A stretch of 64,000 nt of DNA from Ferruginibacter sp. (lineage in GTDB: Bacteria; Bacteroidota; Bacteroidia; Chitinophagales; Chitinophagaceae): NCBI GenBank assembly GCA_019638635.1, contig JAHBTM010000002.1, positions 40,914 to 104,913 of the forward strand, read 5' to 3'. How positions within the stretch are numbered: position 1 is the stretch's first letter; the number at the start of each line of letters is the position of its first letter. The notes under the pieces are model-generated. The model was not told the DNA's origin. It worked only from the letters and a program-made list of their open reading frames with translations, and made no database searches. The position numbers were made by a program, and so were the translations under genes. Of this stretch, positions 8,879 through 15,884 are shown one piece after another.

Positions 8879-9916
8879 ATGTATGAACATACATACACAT
8901 CGCTGGAAGTAATACACGTAATACGCGAAACCCCCTCCGCGGTATCGTTGGTGCTCAAACCCCTAAATGGTAAACTGGTTCACTATCTTCCCGGACAATT
9001 CATCACTCTGGTATTTCAAACCTCTTTTGGCCCCAAAAAACGTTCCTACTCCATAAGTTCATCCCCTGCCCTGAACGAACCCCTTACTATAACGGTGAAA
9101 CGAGTAGAGAATGGGGAATTTTCCCGCCAACTGACTGAACAAACCCGTACAGGGGATATCTTATATATGGAGGAAGCCGGTGGGCGTTTTGTATTGCCTG
9201 AAAATCCGGCTCAATATGAATATTTATTTCTGGCGGCCGGAAGCGGAATAACACCGGTCTATTCTCTGGTGAAAACACTGCTACACACCACCCAGACTAC
9301 CATACATTTAATGTATAGCAATACCGGGATTGCAGAAACGATTTTTTTGAAGCATTTAAAGGCATTGGCTTTCGAGTATCCAAACAGATTTAGGTTACGA
9401 TTTTTCTTTAGTAGTGATGAAAATATTTTGGAACGACGCCTGAGCAGCCATTTATTGAATCGTATACTTAAAGAACAATTCGCATCAGTTAAAATGAATT
9501 TGCAGGTGTACATGTGTGGTCCTTTTTTGTATATGGATACTGCGGGTATTATCCTCCGGTCGTTTGGAGTACCGGCACATCAAATACATATTGAAGATTT
9601 CCATCCATTACCCTTAGAGGAATTACCTAAACCACCTGACCTTCGGGCACATCCTGTTACATTGTTGTTGAATGGGAAATCGGTTACGCTTGAGGTTCAA
9701 TACCCACAAAGTATATCGAAAGCCGCTCAGGAAGCCGGGCTTCCGGTTCCATTTAGTTGTGAATCGGGGCAGTGTGGTTCATGTATGGCGAAATTGATTG
9801 AAGGAGAGATTTGGATGGCCTATAATGAAGTACTGACCGACCGGGAGATTACAGATGGTTTAAGACTTACCTGTCTGGGTTTTCCGATAAATGGTCCTGT
9901 TACCATTCAATTCTAA
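8879..9916 (+). CDS. NAD(P)H:flavin reductase with C-terminal [2Fe-2S] ferredoxin domain (PaaE/Hmp-reductase-like)
   Basis: A 345-residue electron-transfer protein. Residues 1-100 form the FAD-binding barrel (GQFITLVFQ ... KRSYSISSSP, the RxYS FAD motif). Residues 110-235 form the NAD(P) domain (FLAAGSGITPVYSLVKTLL and MCGPFLYMD). Residues 255-345 form a plant-type ferredoxin with the cysteine set CESGQCGSCMAKL plus a later Cys (LTCLG). This architecture is shared by phenylacetyl-CoA epoxidase reductase PaaE and other oxygenase reductases. It takes electrons from NAD(P)H to an oxygenase or desaturase. No oxygenase gene lies nearby, so the partner is unknown. Its 3' end overlaps the convergent nitroreductase gene by 4 bp. 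Confidence 0.88.
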   Translation: MYEHTYTSLEVIHVIRETPSAVSLVLKPLNGKLVHYLPGQFITLVFQTSFGPKKRSYSISSSPALNEPLTITVKRVENGEFSRQLTEQTRTGDILYMEEAGGRFVLPENPAQYEYLFLAAGSGITPVYSLVKTLLHTTQTTIHLMYSNTGIAETIFLKHLKALAFEYPNRFRLRFFFSSDENILERRLSSHLLNRILKEQFASVKMNLQVYMCGPFLYMDTAGIILRSFGVPAHQIHIEDFHPLPLEELPKPPDLRAHPVTLLLNGKSVTLEVQYPQSISKAAQEAGLPVPFSCESGQCGSCMAKLIEGEIWMAYNEVLTDREITDGLRLTCLGFPINGPVTIQF

Positions 9917-10518
9917 TCATTGGAATCGACCTTCCAAATCACATGCATTTCTAAAGGATGCCTTGGAGGAACCGGTGGTTGGATGGCAATTTCACCCACC
10001 AGAAACCAACCCAGCAAAAGGTCTGCTTCCGATAGTCCCACGTACTTTTTCATTGCTGGGTGATTGAGGTTTTTACCTGAGGACCAGATGCCGCCATACC
10101 CTCTATTTGCGATAGTAAGTGCCATGTTCTGAACAGCGCAAGCCACAGCGGCTTGTTCTTCCCATTCCGGAATATTCCCGCGCATATCTTTTTTCATGCC
10201 GATGGCAATAGAATATGCTACTGTTTCGAATTGCAATTTCATCCTCAGGAACTTCGAATCCAAAAAAGAATCTCCGGCAGTTTCCAAATACAAATTGGCC
10301 TGAAAGCGGTTCAGTGCTTGTAAGGCCTCACCCGAAAAAACGACAAAATGCCAGGGTTGTGTTTTACCGTGGTTCGGTGCGTAGGTTGCGTTTTCTAATG
10401 CTTCGCGAATGACCGTATCCGGTACCTGACTATGCTTTTTCATTGCAGCCGGTTTAACTGTACGCCTTCCTTTAATGAGGGAAGATAGAGAAGAAGGGTC
10501 TATGGGTTCAAAATTCAT
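9913..10518 (-). CDS. Nitroreductase family FMN oxidoreductase
   Basis: A 201-residue protein of the nitroreductase/YdjA-like family. The N terminus has SLIKGRRTVKPAA (the RRS/T-type FMN phosphate-binding arginines), then ALENATYAPNHGKTQPWHFVV (residues about 40-60 with the NHGxxxPW pattern), and GGIWSSG near residue 146 for the C-terminal FMN contact. Such enzymes use NAD(P)H to reduce nitroaromatics, quinones or enones as dimers. The gene converges with the flavin reductase upstream. The physiological substrate is not predictable. Confidence 0.88.
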   Translation of the reverse strand: MNFEPIDPSSLSSLIKGRRTVKPAAMKKHSQVPDTVIREALENATYAPNHGKTQPWHFVVFSGEALQALNRFQANLYLETAGDSFLDSKFLRMKLQFETVAYSIAIGMKKDMRGNIPEWEEQAAVACAVQNMALTIANRGYGGIWSSGKNLNHPAMKKYVGLSEADLLLGWFLVGEIAIQPPVPPRHPLEMHVIWKVDSND

Positions 10519-10730
10519 TCAATCATAATTTAAAATACACACAAATAATTAAATATCAATATTATAAAACTATTACCTATAATTTATTAAGAAATAAAAA
10601 CAGCATTTTTATGCAATTTATTTCAAAAATGGCACTAATTCGTAGTCGAAAAACAACCAAGTTAAACAAAAGTTATTAAATACTGATTTATAAACAATTA
10701 CAATGATTACCTAAACTTTAATACAAAAAT
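10519..10730. other. A+T-rich intergenic gap
   Basis: About 210 bp of very A+T-rich sequence between the nitroreductase start and the ftsY stop. No convincing gene, hairpin or promoter was seen. Confidence 0.5.
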
Positions 10731-11705
10731 TTAAGTTGTTGGGAAGTCAAATAATCCTTTAATAAACTGGTGCTTATCAAATACCAAAAGATCTTGTGCT
10801 TGTTCACCTATTCCGATAAATTTCACAGGAATTTTAAACTGATCGGTAATAGCCAACACCACCCCACCCTTTGCTGTTCCATCCAACTTGGTAATTGCGA
10901 GTGCCGTTACGTCAGTTGCTGCTGTAAACTGTTTTGCTTGCTCCAACGCATTCTGACCGGTGCTTCCGTCGAGCACCAGAAGTACTTCATGTGGGGCTTC
11001 CGGGATAACCTTTTGGATTACCTTTCTAATCTTTACCAACTCATCCATCAGGTGTACTTTGTTATGGAGGCGACCGGCGGTATCAATCAAAATAACGTCT
11101 ACTCCTCGGGCTACGCCACTAAGGACGGTATCATAGGCTACTGAGGCCGGATCACTACCCATTTCCTTTTTCACGATGGGTACGCCGGTTCTTTCACTCC
11201 AGATGGTCAGTTGATCTACGGCTGCTGCTCTGAAAGTGTCAGCTGCTCCCAGCAATACCGACTTGCCGGCTGAGGAGAAGTTGTGGGCGAGTTTGCCGAT
11301 GGTGGTGGTTTTTCCCACGCCATTCACACCTACTACGAGGATAACATGTGGTTTATGCCCTTTAGGCAATTCGTAATTATCATAGCTGCTGTCGGAAGGC
11401 GCACTCACCATGATATCTTCCATTTCAGCCCGGAGAATCTGGTATAATTCAGCGGTGTTGAGGTATTTATCCTTGGCAACGCGTTTTTCAATGCGGTCGA
11501 TAATTTTCACGGTCGTATCAATTCCTACATCAGCTCCCACCAGTGCATCCTCCAGGTTATCGAGCAATTCCTCATCCACGGTGCTTTTACCTGCGATTGC
11601 CTTGGTTATCTTACTAAAAAATCCTTCCCGTGTTTTTTGTAACCCCTGATCTAACGATTCCTGTTGTTGTTCTTTTTTCTTGAACAGTTTATCAAAAAAT
11701 CCCAT
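10731..11705 (-). CDS. ftsY: Signal recognition particle receptor FtsY
   Basis: A 324-residue SRP receptor GTPase that docks ribosome-SRP complexes at the SecYEG translocon. The N helical domain (about residues 20-95) is followed by the G domain with G1 GVNGVGKTTTIGKLA, the I-box DTFRAAAVDQL, G3 DTAGRLHNKVHLMDEL, G4 TKLDGTAKGG and the C-terminal GIGEQAQDL. The acidic N-terminal A domain is absent, as in many bacteria outside the enterics. I place the start at the ATG at 11703-11705 (MGFFDKLFKKKEQ) because the 16 further in-frame codons upstream run into the predicted promoter. Confidence 0.95.
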   Translation of the reverse strand: MGFFDKLFKKKEQQQESLDQGLQKTREGFFSKITKAIAGKSTVDEELLDNLEDALVGADVGIDTTVKIIDRIEKRVAKDKYLNTAELYQILRAEMEDIMVSAPSDSSYDNYELPKGHKPHVILVVGVNGVGKTTTIGKLAHNFSSAGKSVLLGAADTFRAAAVDQLTIWSERTGVPIVKKEMGSDPASVAYDTVLSGVARGVDVILIDTAGRLHNKVHLMDELVKIRKVIQKVIPEAPHEVLLVLDGSTGQNALEQAKQFTAATDVTALAITKLDGTAKGGVVLAITDQFKIPVKFIGIGEQAQDLLVFDKHQFIKGLFDFPTT

Positions 11706-11722
11706 GCTGTTGAATTTGGGGG

Positions 11723-11753
11723 CAAAATTACCATTTGAAAAATTGGTTACCAA
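11723..11753 (-). promoter_or_regulatory. Bacteroidota-type promoter of ftsY
   Basis: On the minus strand TTG (11751-11753), a 20-nt spacer and TAATTTTG (11723-11730). The expected transcript start falls about 10 nt before the ATG at 11705, supporting that start. Confidence 0.55.
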
Positions 11754-11756
11754 TAA

Positions 11757-11784
11757 ATAAAAAAGCCTCCCCGGGGGGAAGCTT
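11757..11784 (-). terminator. Terminator after the rpmB-rpmG-DUF4295 operon
   Basis: On the minus strand AAGCTTCCCC / GGGGAGGCTT forms a 10-bp stem (one G-U) with a tiny loop, followed by TTTTTTATTT. It separates the ribosomal genes from ftsY. Confidence 0.8.
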
Positions 11785-11805
11785 AATATTTTACGTGGGA
11801 TTCAC

Positions 11806-11976
11806 TTAGTTACCTAAGAATTCCTTGATTTTGTCTTTGTGTACGATTGCTTCTTTAAACGTGTACGCGCCGGTTTTCGGACTACGAACCGTTTTAATCA
11901 CTTTAGACCAGTTTTTAGCCTCGGCGGCTGCCTTTTGGTCTTTCGTTTTAATCGCGGTTTTTGCTGCTTTTGCCAT
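11806..11976 (-). CDS. DUF4295 domain-containing small basic protein
   Basis: A 56-residue basic protein: it starts MAKAAKTAIKTKDQKAAAEA, continues with a WSKVIKTVRSPKTGAYTFKE core and ends KIKEFLGN. This matches the small DUF4295 family that in Bacteroidota sits directly after rpmG and is suspected to be a lineage-specific ribosome-associated protein. Only two bases separate its start codon from the stop codon of rpmG, so it is in the same operon, and a terminator follows. The role is inferred from context only. Confidence 0.85.
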   Translation of the reverse strand: MAKAAKTAIKTKDQKAAAEAKNWSKVIKTVRSPKTGAYTFKEAIVHKDKIKEFLGN

Positions 11977-11978
11977 GA

Positions 11979-12161
11979 TTATTTAATTTCTTTATGAACA
12001 GTTACTTTTTTTAAGATAGGGTTGAACTTTTTTAGTTCCAGGCGCTCAGGGGTGTTCTTCTTGTTTTTAGTGGTGATATAGCGGCTGGTTCCGGGTTTTC
12101 CCGATGTTTTGTGCTCTGTGCACTCCAGAATAACCTGCACCCTGTTTCCTTTCTTTGCCAT
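11979..12161 (-). CDS. rpmG: 50S ribosomal protein L33 (bL33), zinc-free form
   Basis: A 60-residue bL33 of the large subunit near the E site. It begins [21 protein letters not shown] and ends with [10 protein letters not shown]. Only a single cysteine is present, so the two CxxC zinc knuckles of the C+ form are missing. This is the zinc-independent paralogue type. It lies between rpmB and the DUF4295 gene with gaps of 23 and 2 bp. Confidence 0.95.
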   Translation of the reverse strand: MAKKGNRVQVILECTEHKTSGKPGTSRYITTKNKKNTPERLELKKFNPILKKVTVHKEIK

Positions 12162-12184
12162 TATTGATAGTTTTTATACGCTGA

Positions 12185-12421
12185 TTAAATTTTTTCACCT
12201 GCAGCACGCAGATCTTTTACGACGCTCAACAATCCGTTTTTATTGATGGTACGGATAGCTTCAGAAGACACTTTTAAAGTAATCCAACGATCTTCTTCCG
12301 CTAAAAAGTAGCGCTTCTTTTGCAGATTAGGCAAAAAACGACGCTTGGTTTTAATATTTGAGTGCGATACTTTATTTCCTGTAATCGGCTTCTTTCCTGT
12401 AACCTGACATACTCTGGCCAT
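12185..12421 (-). CDS. rpmB: 50S ribosomal protein L28 (bL28)
   Basis: A 78-residue bL28 beginning [20 protein letters not shown] and continuing with the [13 protein letters not shown] core typical of the family. First gene of the rpmB-rpmG-DUF4295 operon. The start is the ATG at 12421. A longer frame upstream ([13 protein letters not shown]) overlaps the promoter and is rejected. Confidence 0.95.
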   Translation of the reverse strand: MARVCQVTGKKPITGNKVSHSNIKTKRRFLPNLQKKRYFLAEEDRWITLKVSSEAIRTINKNGLLSVVKDLRAAGEKI

Positions 12422-12422
12422 T

Positions 12423-12449
12423 GTCCTAAAATTTTGGAGTGCAAAGGTA
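12423..12449 (-). promoter_or_regulatory. Promoter and leader of rpmB, with an extended -7 motif shared with rplU
   Basis: On the minus strand the -7 element TACCTTTG (12442-12449) is followed by CACTCCAAAATTTT. The same string with one substitution, TACCTTTGCCCTCCAAAATT, precedes rplU at 36231. No clear -33 TTTG is seen. Confidence 0.65.
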
Positions 12450-12479
12450 GGGAAAATCCTAATAAATGTCACACTTTTT

Positions 12480-12735
12480 TAATAAAAAAGAGAAAGATTT
12501 TATTTTAATAGCCATAAAGTGCCTTACGAATAAGGTTTTTAACTTCAAAGTGCGCGTTGCGCTTAAATTAAATCGCTGAAAACGGAATGTATTGTATTCT
12601 TTTTTTGCTTAAATAAATCCGCAAAGTGCATTCAATTTAGGATGGCTAATTTTCTAAATAACTAATGGATGAAGGGAATGGAATTTGACACATAGAACCA
12701 TAGCCTTAATTCGAAAACGGTGAATATATAATATA
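12480..12735. other. Intergenic stretch with nothing recognised
   Basis: About 255 bp between the rpmB promoter and the palindrome array. I see no gene, tRNA or strong hairpin. Confidence 0.4.
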
Positions 12736-12737
12736 AT

Positions 12738-13142
12738 GGCCGGACTTAAGTCCGGCCCTGACCGTTTTTATGCTCCTCGGATAATTTAAAACCTTGTGTA
12801 TGAATTCATTGCAATATAGAAATTGGGCGAATTCCTGGTGGCCGGACTTAAACCCGGCCCGAGATATTTGTAATACTTACTCTTGCGAACACTTACACAA
12901 TTAAACTATGGCCGGACTTAAGTCCGGCCCTGACCGTTTTATGCTCCTCGTATATTTTAAAACCTTGTCTATGAATTCATTGCAATATAGAAACTGGGTG
13001 AATTCCTGGTGGCCGGACTTAAACCCGGCCCGGGATATTTGTAATACTTACCCTTGCGAACACTTACACAATTAAACTATGGCCGGACTTAAGTCCGGCC
13101 CTGAACTGGGCGAATTCCTCGTGGCTGGACTTAAACCCGGCC
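12738..13142. repeat. Tandem array of ~171 bp units carrying alternating perfect and imperfect palindromes
   Basis: Two nearly full units (12738-12909 and 12910-13080, period 172 and 171 bp) and a third, internally deleted unit (13081-13142). Each unit starts with a perfect 20-bp palindrome GGCCGGACTTAAGTCCGGCC (12738-12757, 12910-12929, 13081-13100) and contains about 102 bp later an imperfect copy GGCCGGACTTAAACCCGGCC (12840-12859, 13011-13030, and GGCTGGAC... at 13123-13142). The sequence between the palindromes (for example ATGAATTCATTGCAATATAG) is almost identical between units. In unit 3 the stretch from the CCCTGA after the first palindrome to the AACTGGGCGAATTCCT before the second is missing. 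Function unknown; it does not encode a protein. Confidence 0.85.
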
Positions 13143-13457
13143 CGGCAAGGTTCAAATTTCCTTTCATAACCTATTGGGAAGAATCCTTTGCTAGATACTC
13201 ATCTCAACTAACAAATTTTTCTATCCAATCAACTACTACTACATTTTATCACCCCAGTTTCCAAAGCGCAAAATTATAGATTGGGTACTTCGGGCGCCAT
13301 TTACTACTTCTCCCTATCTTAATTTCACACACTTTAATTATTGTTATTATATGTATTATAATAGCGCAATCATGAATTTGTCCACATACATTTTCCTTTC
13401 CGTTTTCAACCATAATTTTATAGAGTAACTAGCAATACGGTTTAAAACAACGTCTCT
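13143..13457. other. Intergenic stretch with nothing recognised
   Basis: About 315 bp between the palindrome array and the OsmC gene. A+T-rich; no gene or convincing promoter of the TAnnTTTG type was found. Confidence 0.4.
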
Positions 13458-13871
13458 ATGCAACAACACTCCATTTCTGCCAAATATGAATCGGGCATGC
13501 ATTTTTCAACTGACGTTGATACATTTTCAATTGACACAGATTCGCAAGAAGAGGATAAACTCCCGGTTGGGCCAGGACCTAAAAAACTGATGTTGGTATC
13601 ACTGGCCGGCTGCACGGGGATAGATGTGGTGTCTATCCTGCAAAAAATGAAAGTACCCTTCAACAAATTTTCAATACAGGTGCAAGCTACTTTGGGGCAG
13701 AATCATCCGAAAACTTATACCGAAGTACGTGTTCATTATTTTATCCAGGTTGATGCTACACATCATGAAAAAGTGCACCGTGCCGTTCAGTTATCAGAAG
13801 AAAAGTATTGTGGTGTAATGGCCATGTTCCGCTCTTTTGCAAAGGTCGAATTATCTATTCACTTTTTGTAA
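13458..13871 (+). CDS. OsmC family peroxiredoxin-like protein
   Basis: A 137-residue OsmC/Ohr-fold protein. The two redox cysteines are in SLAGCTGIDVVSILQ (about residue 55) and SEEKYCGVMAMF (about residue 119), the usual spacing. This family reduces organic hydroperoxides using lipoylated or small-thiol partners, in the cytosol. The N-terminal AKYESGMHFSTDVDTFSID is typical of the YhfA-like branch rather than the Ohr branch. The 3' end overlaps the convergent EamA gene by 17 bp. Confidence 0.88.
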   Translation: MQQHSISAKYESGMHFSTDVDTFSIDTDSQEEDKLPVGPGPKKLMLVSLAGCTGIDVVSILQKMKVPFNKFSIQVQATLGQNHPKTYTEVRVHYFIQVDATHHEKVHRAVQLSEEKYCGVMAMFRSFAKVELSIHFL

Positions 13872-14751
13872 CCTCTATCTCCCGGGACTGTTGCTTCCAT
13901 ACACGGTACATCTGCAGCAGTAATGAAACCATGACCAGCAACATCCCAATATAAAACCTCCACCCTATTTCACGGTGTTCACCAAAAAGGGCGAAGGCCA
14001 ATAGGATTCCATAAAAGGGCTCCAGGTTATACGTGAGGTTTACTGTGAAAGCTGATATTTTTTGCAAAGCTTTCAACTGCAAATTGAATGGAATGATGGT
14101 ACATAGTATAGCCAATACCGTTAGCCATAGCCAGTCTGCTTGGGTGGGGTAGATATACTCCGCGGGAAAGAAATGCAAGTACAACGGAATTAAAAAGGGC
14201 AGAAACAATACACAGCCACTAAGAGAAAAGAATGTAAGGTGTGACGGGGATAAGTGATGCAACAATTGCTTGTTGAATATGGGGAATAATGCACTCCCCA
14301 CTGCTGCTATTACACCGAAAATAATACCGGTTTGAAACTGAGGATAAAAATCAAAGATGATGTAAATGCCGGCAATGGAAAGTAATCCAAGGAGCAATTC
14401 AGTTGCTTCCAGGCGCTTTTTAAGTACCATTGGTTCAAACAATGCGGTAAAAAAGCCGGTAGCAGCAAAACACACCAATGCTACTGATACATTGGCATAC
14501 TTCACACTGGCATAAAAGGCAACCCAGTGAATGGCAATGATACACCCTACTGCAGCTGCCTGAAATGGATAACCCGAATTCAGGTTTTTAAACCCCGACC
14601 GAAAAGCTATCAGCAAGGCTAATATAGGAACGGCAATGAGTACACGATAAAATACAAGCAACACTTCATTGAGCAGGATAAGCTTGCCCAGGATAGCAGT
14701 AAACCCTGCGAGGAATACAGCTATGTGCAATTGAAGGAATGCTTTTTTCAC
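13855..14751 (-). CDS. EamA/DMT superfamily transporter
   Basis: A 298-residue inner-membrane permease of the drug/metabolite transporter superfamily, made of two EamA repeats with ten hydrophobic helices. The protein most plausibly begins VKKAFLQLHIAVFLAGFTA with GTG at 14749-14751, read as Met. An in-frame ATG exists at 14832, but the 27 residues it adds are cysteine-rich and unlike a membrane leader, and they overlie a good promoter. The C terminus is the hydrophilic tail KQQSREIEVTKSE. Substrate unknown. The gene overlaps OsmC tail-to-tail. Confidence 0.8.
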   Translation of the reverse strand: MKKAFLQLHIAVFLAGFTAILGKLILLNEVLLVFYRVLIAVPILALLIAFRSGFKNLNSGYPFQAAAVGCIIAIHWVAFYASVKYANVSVALVCFAATGFFTALFEPMVLKKRLEATELLLGLLSIAGIYIIFDFYPQFQTGIIFGVIAAVGSALFPIFNKQLLHHLSPSHLTFFSLSGCVLFLPFLIPLYLHFFPAEYIYPTQADWLWLTVLAILCTIIPFNLQLKALQKISAFTVNLTYNLEPFYGILLAFALFGEHREIGWRFYIGMLLVMVSLLLQMYRVWKQQSREIEVTKSE

Positions 14752-14755
14752 CCTC

Positions 14756-14788
14756 CAAATGTAAGTTGTTACACATTGGCTCGTACAA
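14756..14788 (-). promoter_or_regulatory. Promoter immediately upstream of the EamA transporter GTG
   Basis: On the minus strand TTG (14786-14788), a 22-nt spacer and TACATTTG (14756-14763). The -7 element ends only 4 nt before the GTG start at 14751, so the transcript could be leaderless or nearly so. Confidence 0.5.
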
Positions 14789-15024
14789 GTTTTTGATGAG
14801 CATCTATTGGCCTGGCATAAGTGGGTGGGCATGGTTCATTCAAGTGGAATATGCTAAAAAACCTATCCTGACCATTATTGCAAGTATCCGCACACTTGAA
14901 AGGTCTTAGCAAATAATCCAGTCTGGGATGAGCAAAAACATCAAACTAAACAAAGCCACTCTGCGTTAATCAAACATTTTGATTTGGCAAATCAAGAAAA
15001 CTCGTTCAAGGAAGAAATATTAAA

Positions 15025-15032
15025 TAACTTTG
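15025..15032 (+). promoter_or_regulatory. Candidate -7 element upstream of the PAP2 phosphatase gene
   Basis: TAACTTTG at 15025-15032 fits TAnnTTTG and lies 13 nt before the GTG at 15046 and 25 nt before the ATG at 15058. No clear -33 element. Confidence 0.45.
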
Positions 15033-15045
15033 CTATTCTTATCAT

Positions 15046-15387
15046 GTGAATGGCAAAATGAACACTCAGGTCATCAGCAATTACTCCAGGCTTAAGCCTT
15101 CTTTGCTATTTATACCATTCTTTATTTTAATTTCAATCGTTTTCTTTTTATATACTCAACAAGCACTCAATCCGAATGCATACATCCATATTCAAAAAAG
15201 TACTTTTTTATACATAAATGCACAATTAGCTCATTACCCGGGCTTACTTGATAACCTTACCCAATTTGGGAATGCCCTGATTGACATGTCGTTTTTAAGC
15301 ATATTCATTTATTATGCTCCGGCTATCTGGGAGTCGCTCATTTCGGGGTCGCTGATTTCTTTGATTGTAGCAAGCAGTTTAAAATAA
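15046..15387 (+). CDS. PAP2-family phosphatase, N-terminal part (first frame of a split gene)
   Basis: A 113-residue N-terminal half of a membrane phosphatidic-acid-phosphatase-type-2 enzyme. It contains three hydrophobic segments and ends SLISLIVASSLK just before the catalytic motif. The start is GTG at 15046 or ATG at 15058. The zero-frame codons end AGT TTA AAA TAA, which contains the slippery heptamer T TTA AAA (15378-15384) directly before the stop. A -1 slip there would read K-I-M-F-T-I-P-R-P, restoring the family's KX6RP motif exactly, and continue into the next feature for a total of about 279 residues. See that entry and the findings. It could equally be a frameshift mutation or a base-calling error. 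Confidence 0.7.
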   Translation: MNGKMNTQVISNYSRLKPSLLFIPFFILISIVFFLYTQQALNPNAYIHIQKSTFLYINAQLAHYPGLLDNLTQFGNALIDMSFLSIFIYYAPAIWESLISGSLISLIVASSLK

Positions 15388-15884
15388 TGTTTACAATACC
15401 CCGGCCCGAAGCTGCATTGGAACATCATAGTTTTAATATCATCGGACAACATTTATCAGGTCATAACAGTTTACCCTCCGGCCACTCCATTACCATTTTT
15501 ACCACATTGACCGTGCTGATGTTTGCATTGATGCCACGGAAAATTCATCGCCGATATGTTTGGATTTTTTTAATTACAGGTGCGGGATTGTTGGTACCAT
15601 TCACCCGCGTTGGTATCGGTGCACATTATCCGCTAGATGTACTGACCGGAAGTACCGTAGGTTTTGCATGCGGTCTCACAGGTATTTTATTAAACAGAAA
15701 ATATAATATCTGGGCCTGGGTAGGTAGTAAGAAATTCTACCCGTTCTTCATTTTCCTTTTGATCATTTGTGGGGTTGTTATGATGGATAAAATACTCGAA
15801 CAACAACTACTGGTGTATTACCTTGCATTAGCAGCTCAGGTGTTTACCGTATTTAAACTTACCAATGTTTATTTTAAAAAATAA
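15387..15884 (+). CDS. PAP2-family phosphatase, C-terminal catalytic part (-1 frame)
   Basis: A 165-residue region with the remaining PAP2 motifs: RP (in MFTIPRPEA), the central LPSGHSITIF with the catalytic His, and TRVGIGAHYPLDVLTG, corresponding to SRxxxxxHxxxD (Thr for Ser). Four or five hydrophobic helices follow. PAP2 enzymes remove phosphate from lipid phosphates at the outer face of the inner membrane. The neighbouring gene encodes an EptA-like enzyme that acts on lipid A, so the likely substrate is lipid A phosphate (LpxE/LpxT-like). The ATG at 15387 overlaps the stop of the first frame (TAATG), so reinitiation could yield this half alone, but it would lack the KX6 part of the active site. 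Confidence 0.75.
   Translation: MFTIPRPEAALEHHSFNIIGQHLSGHNSLPSGHSITIFTTLTVLMFALMPRKIHRRYVWIFLITGAGLLVPFTRVGIGAHYPLDVLTGSTVGFACGLTGILLNRKYNIWAWVGSKKFYPFFIFLLIICGVVMMDKILEQQLLVYYLALAAQVFTVFKLTNVYFKK

Noticed and set aside
12738-13142. CRISPR array
   Set aside because: Spacing alternates, the would-be spacers are near-identical copies, and no cas gene is present.
13079-13279. 66-residue plus-strand reading frame over the third palindrome unit
   Set aside because: It is a translation of the repeat (ATGGCCGGACTTAAG...) with no similarity and no promoter; the repeat structure explains it.
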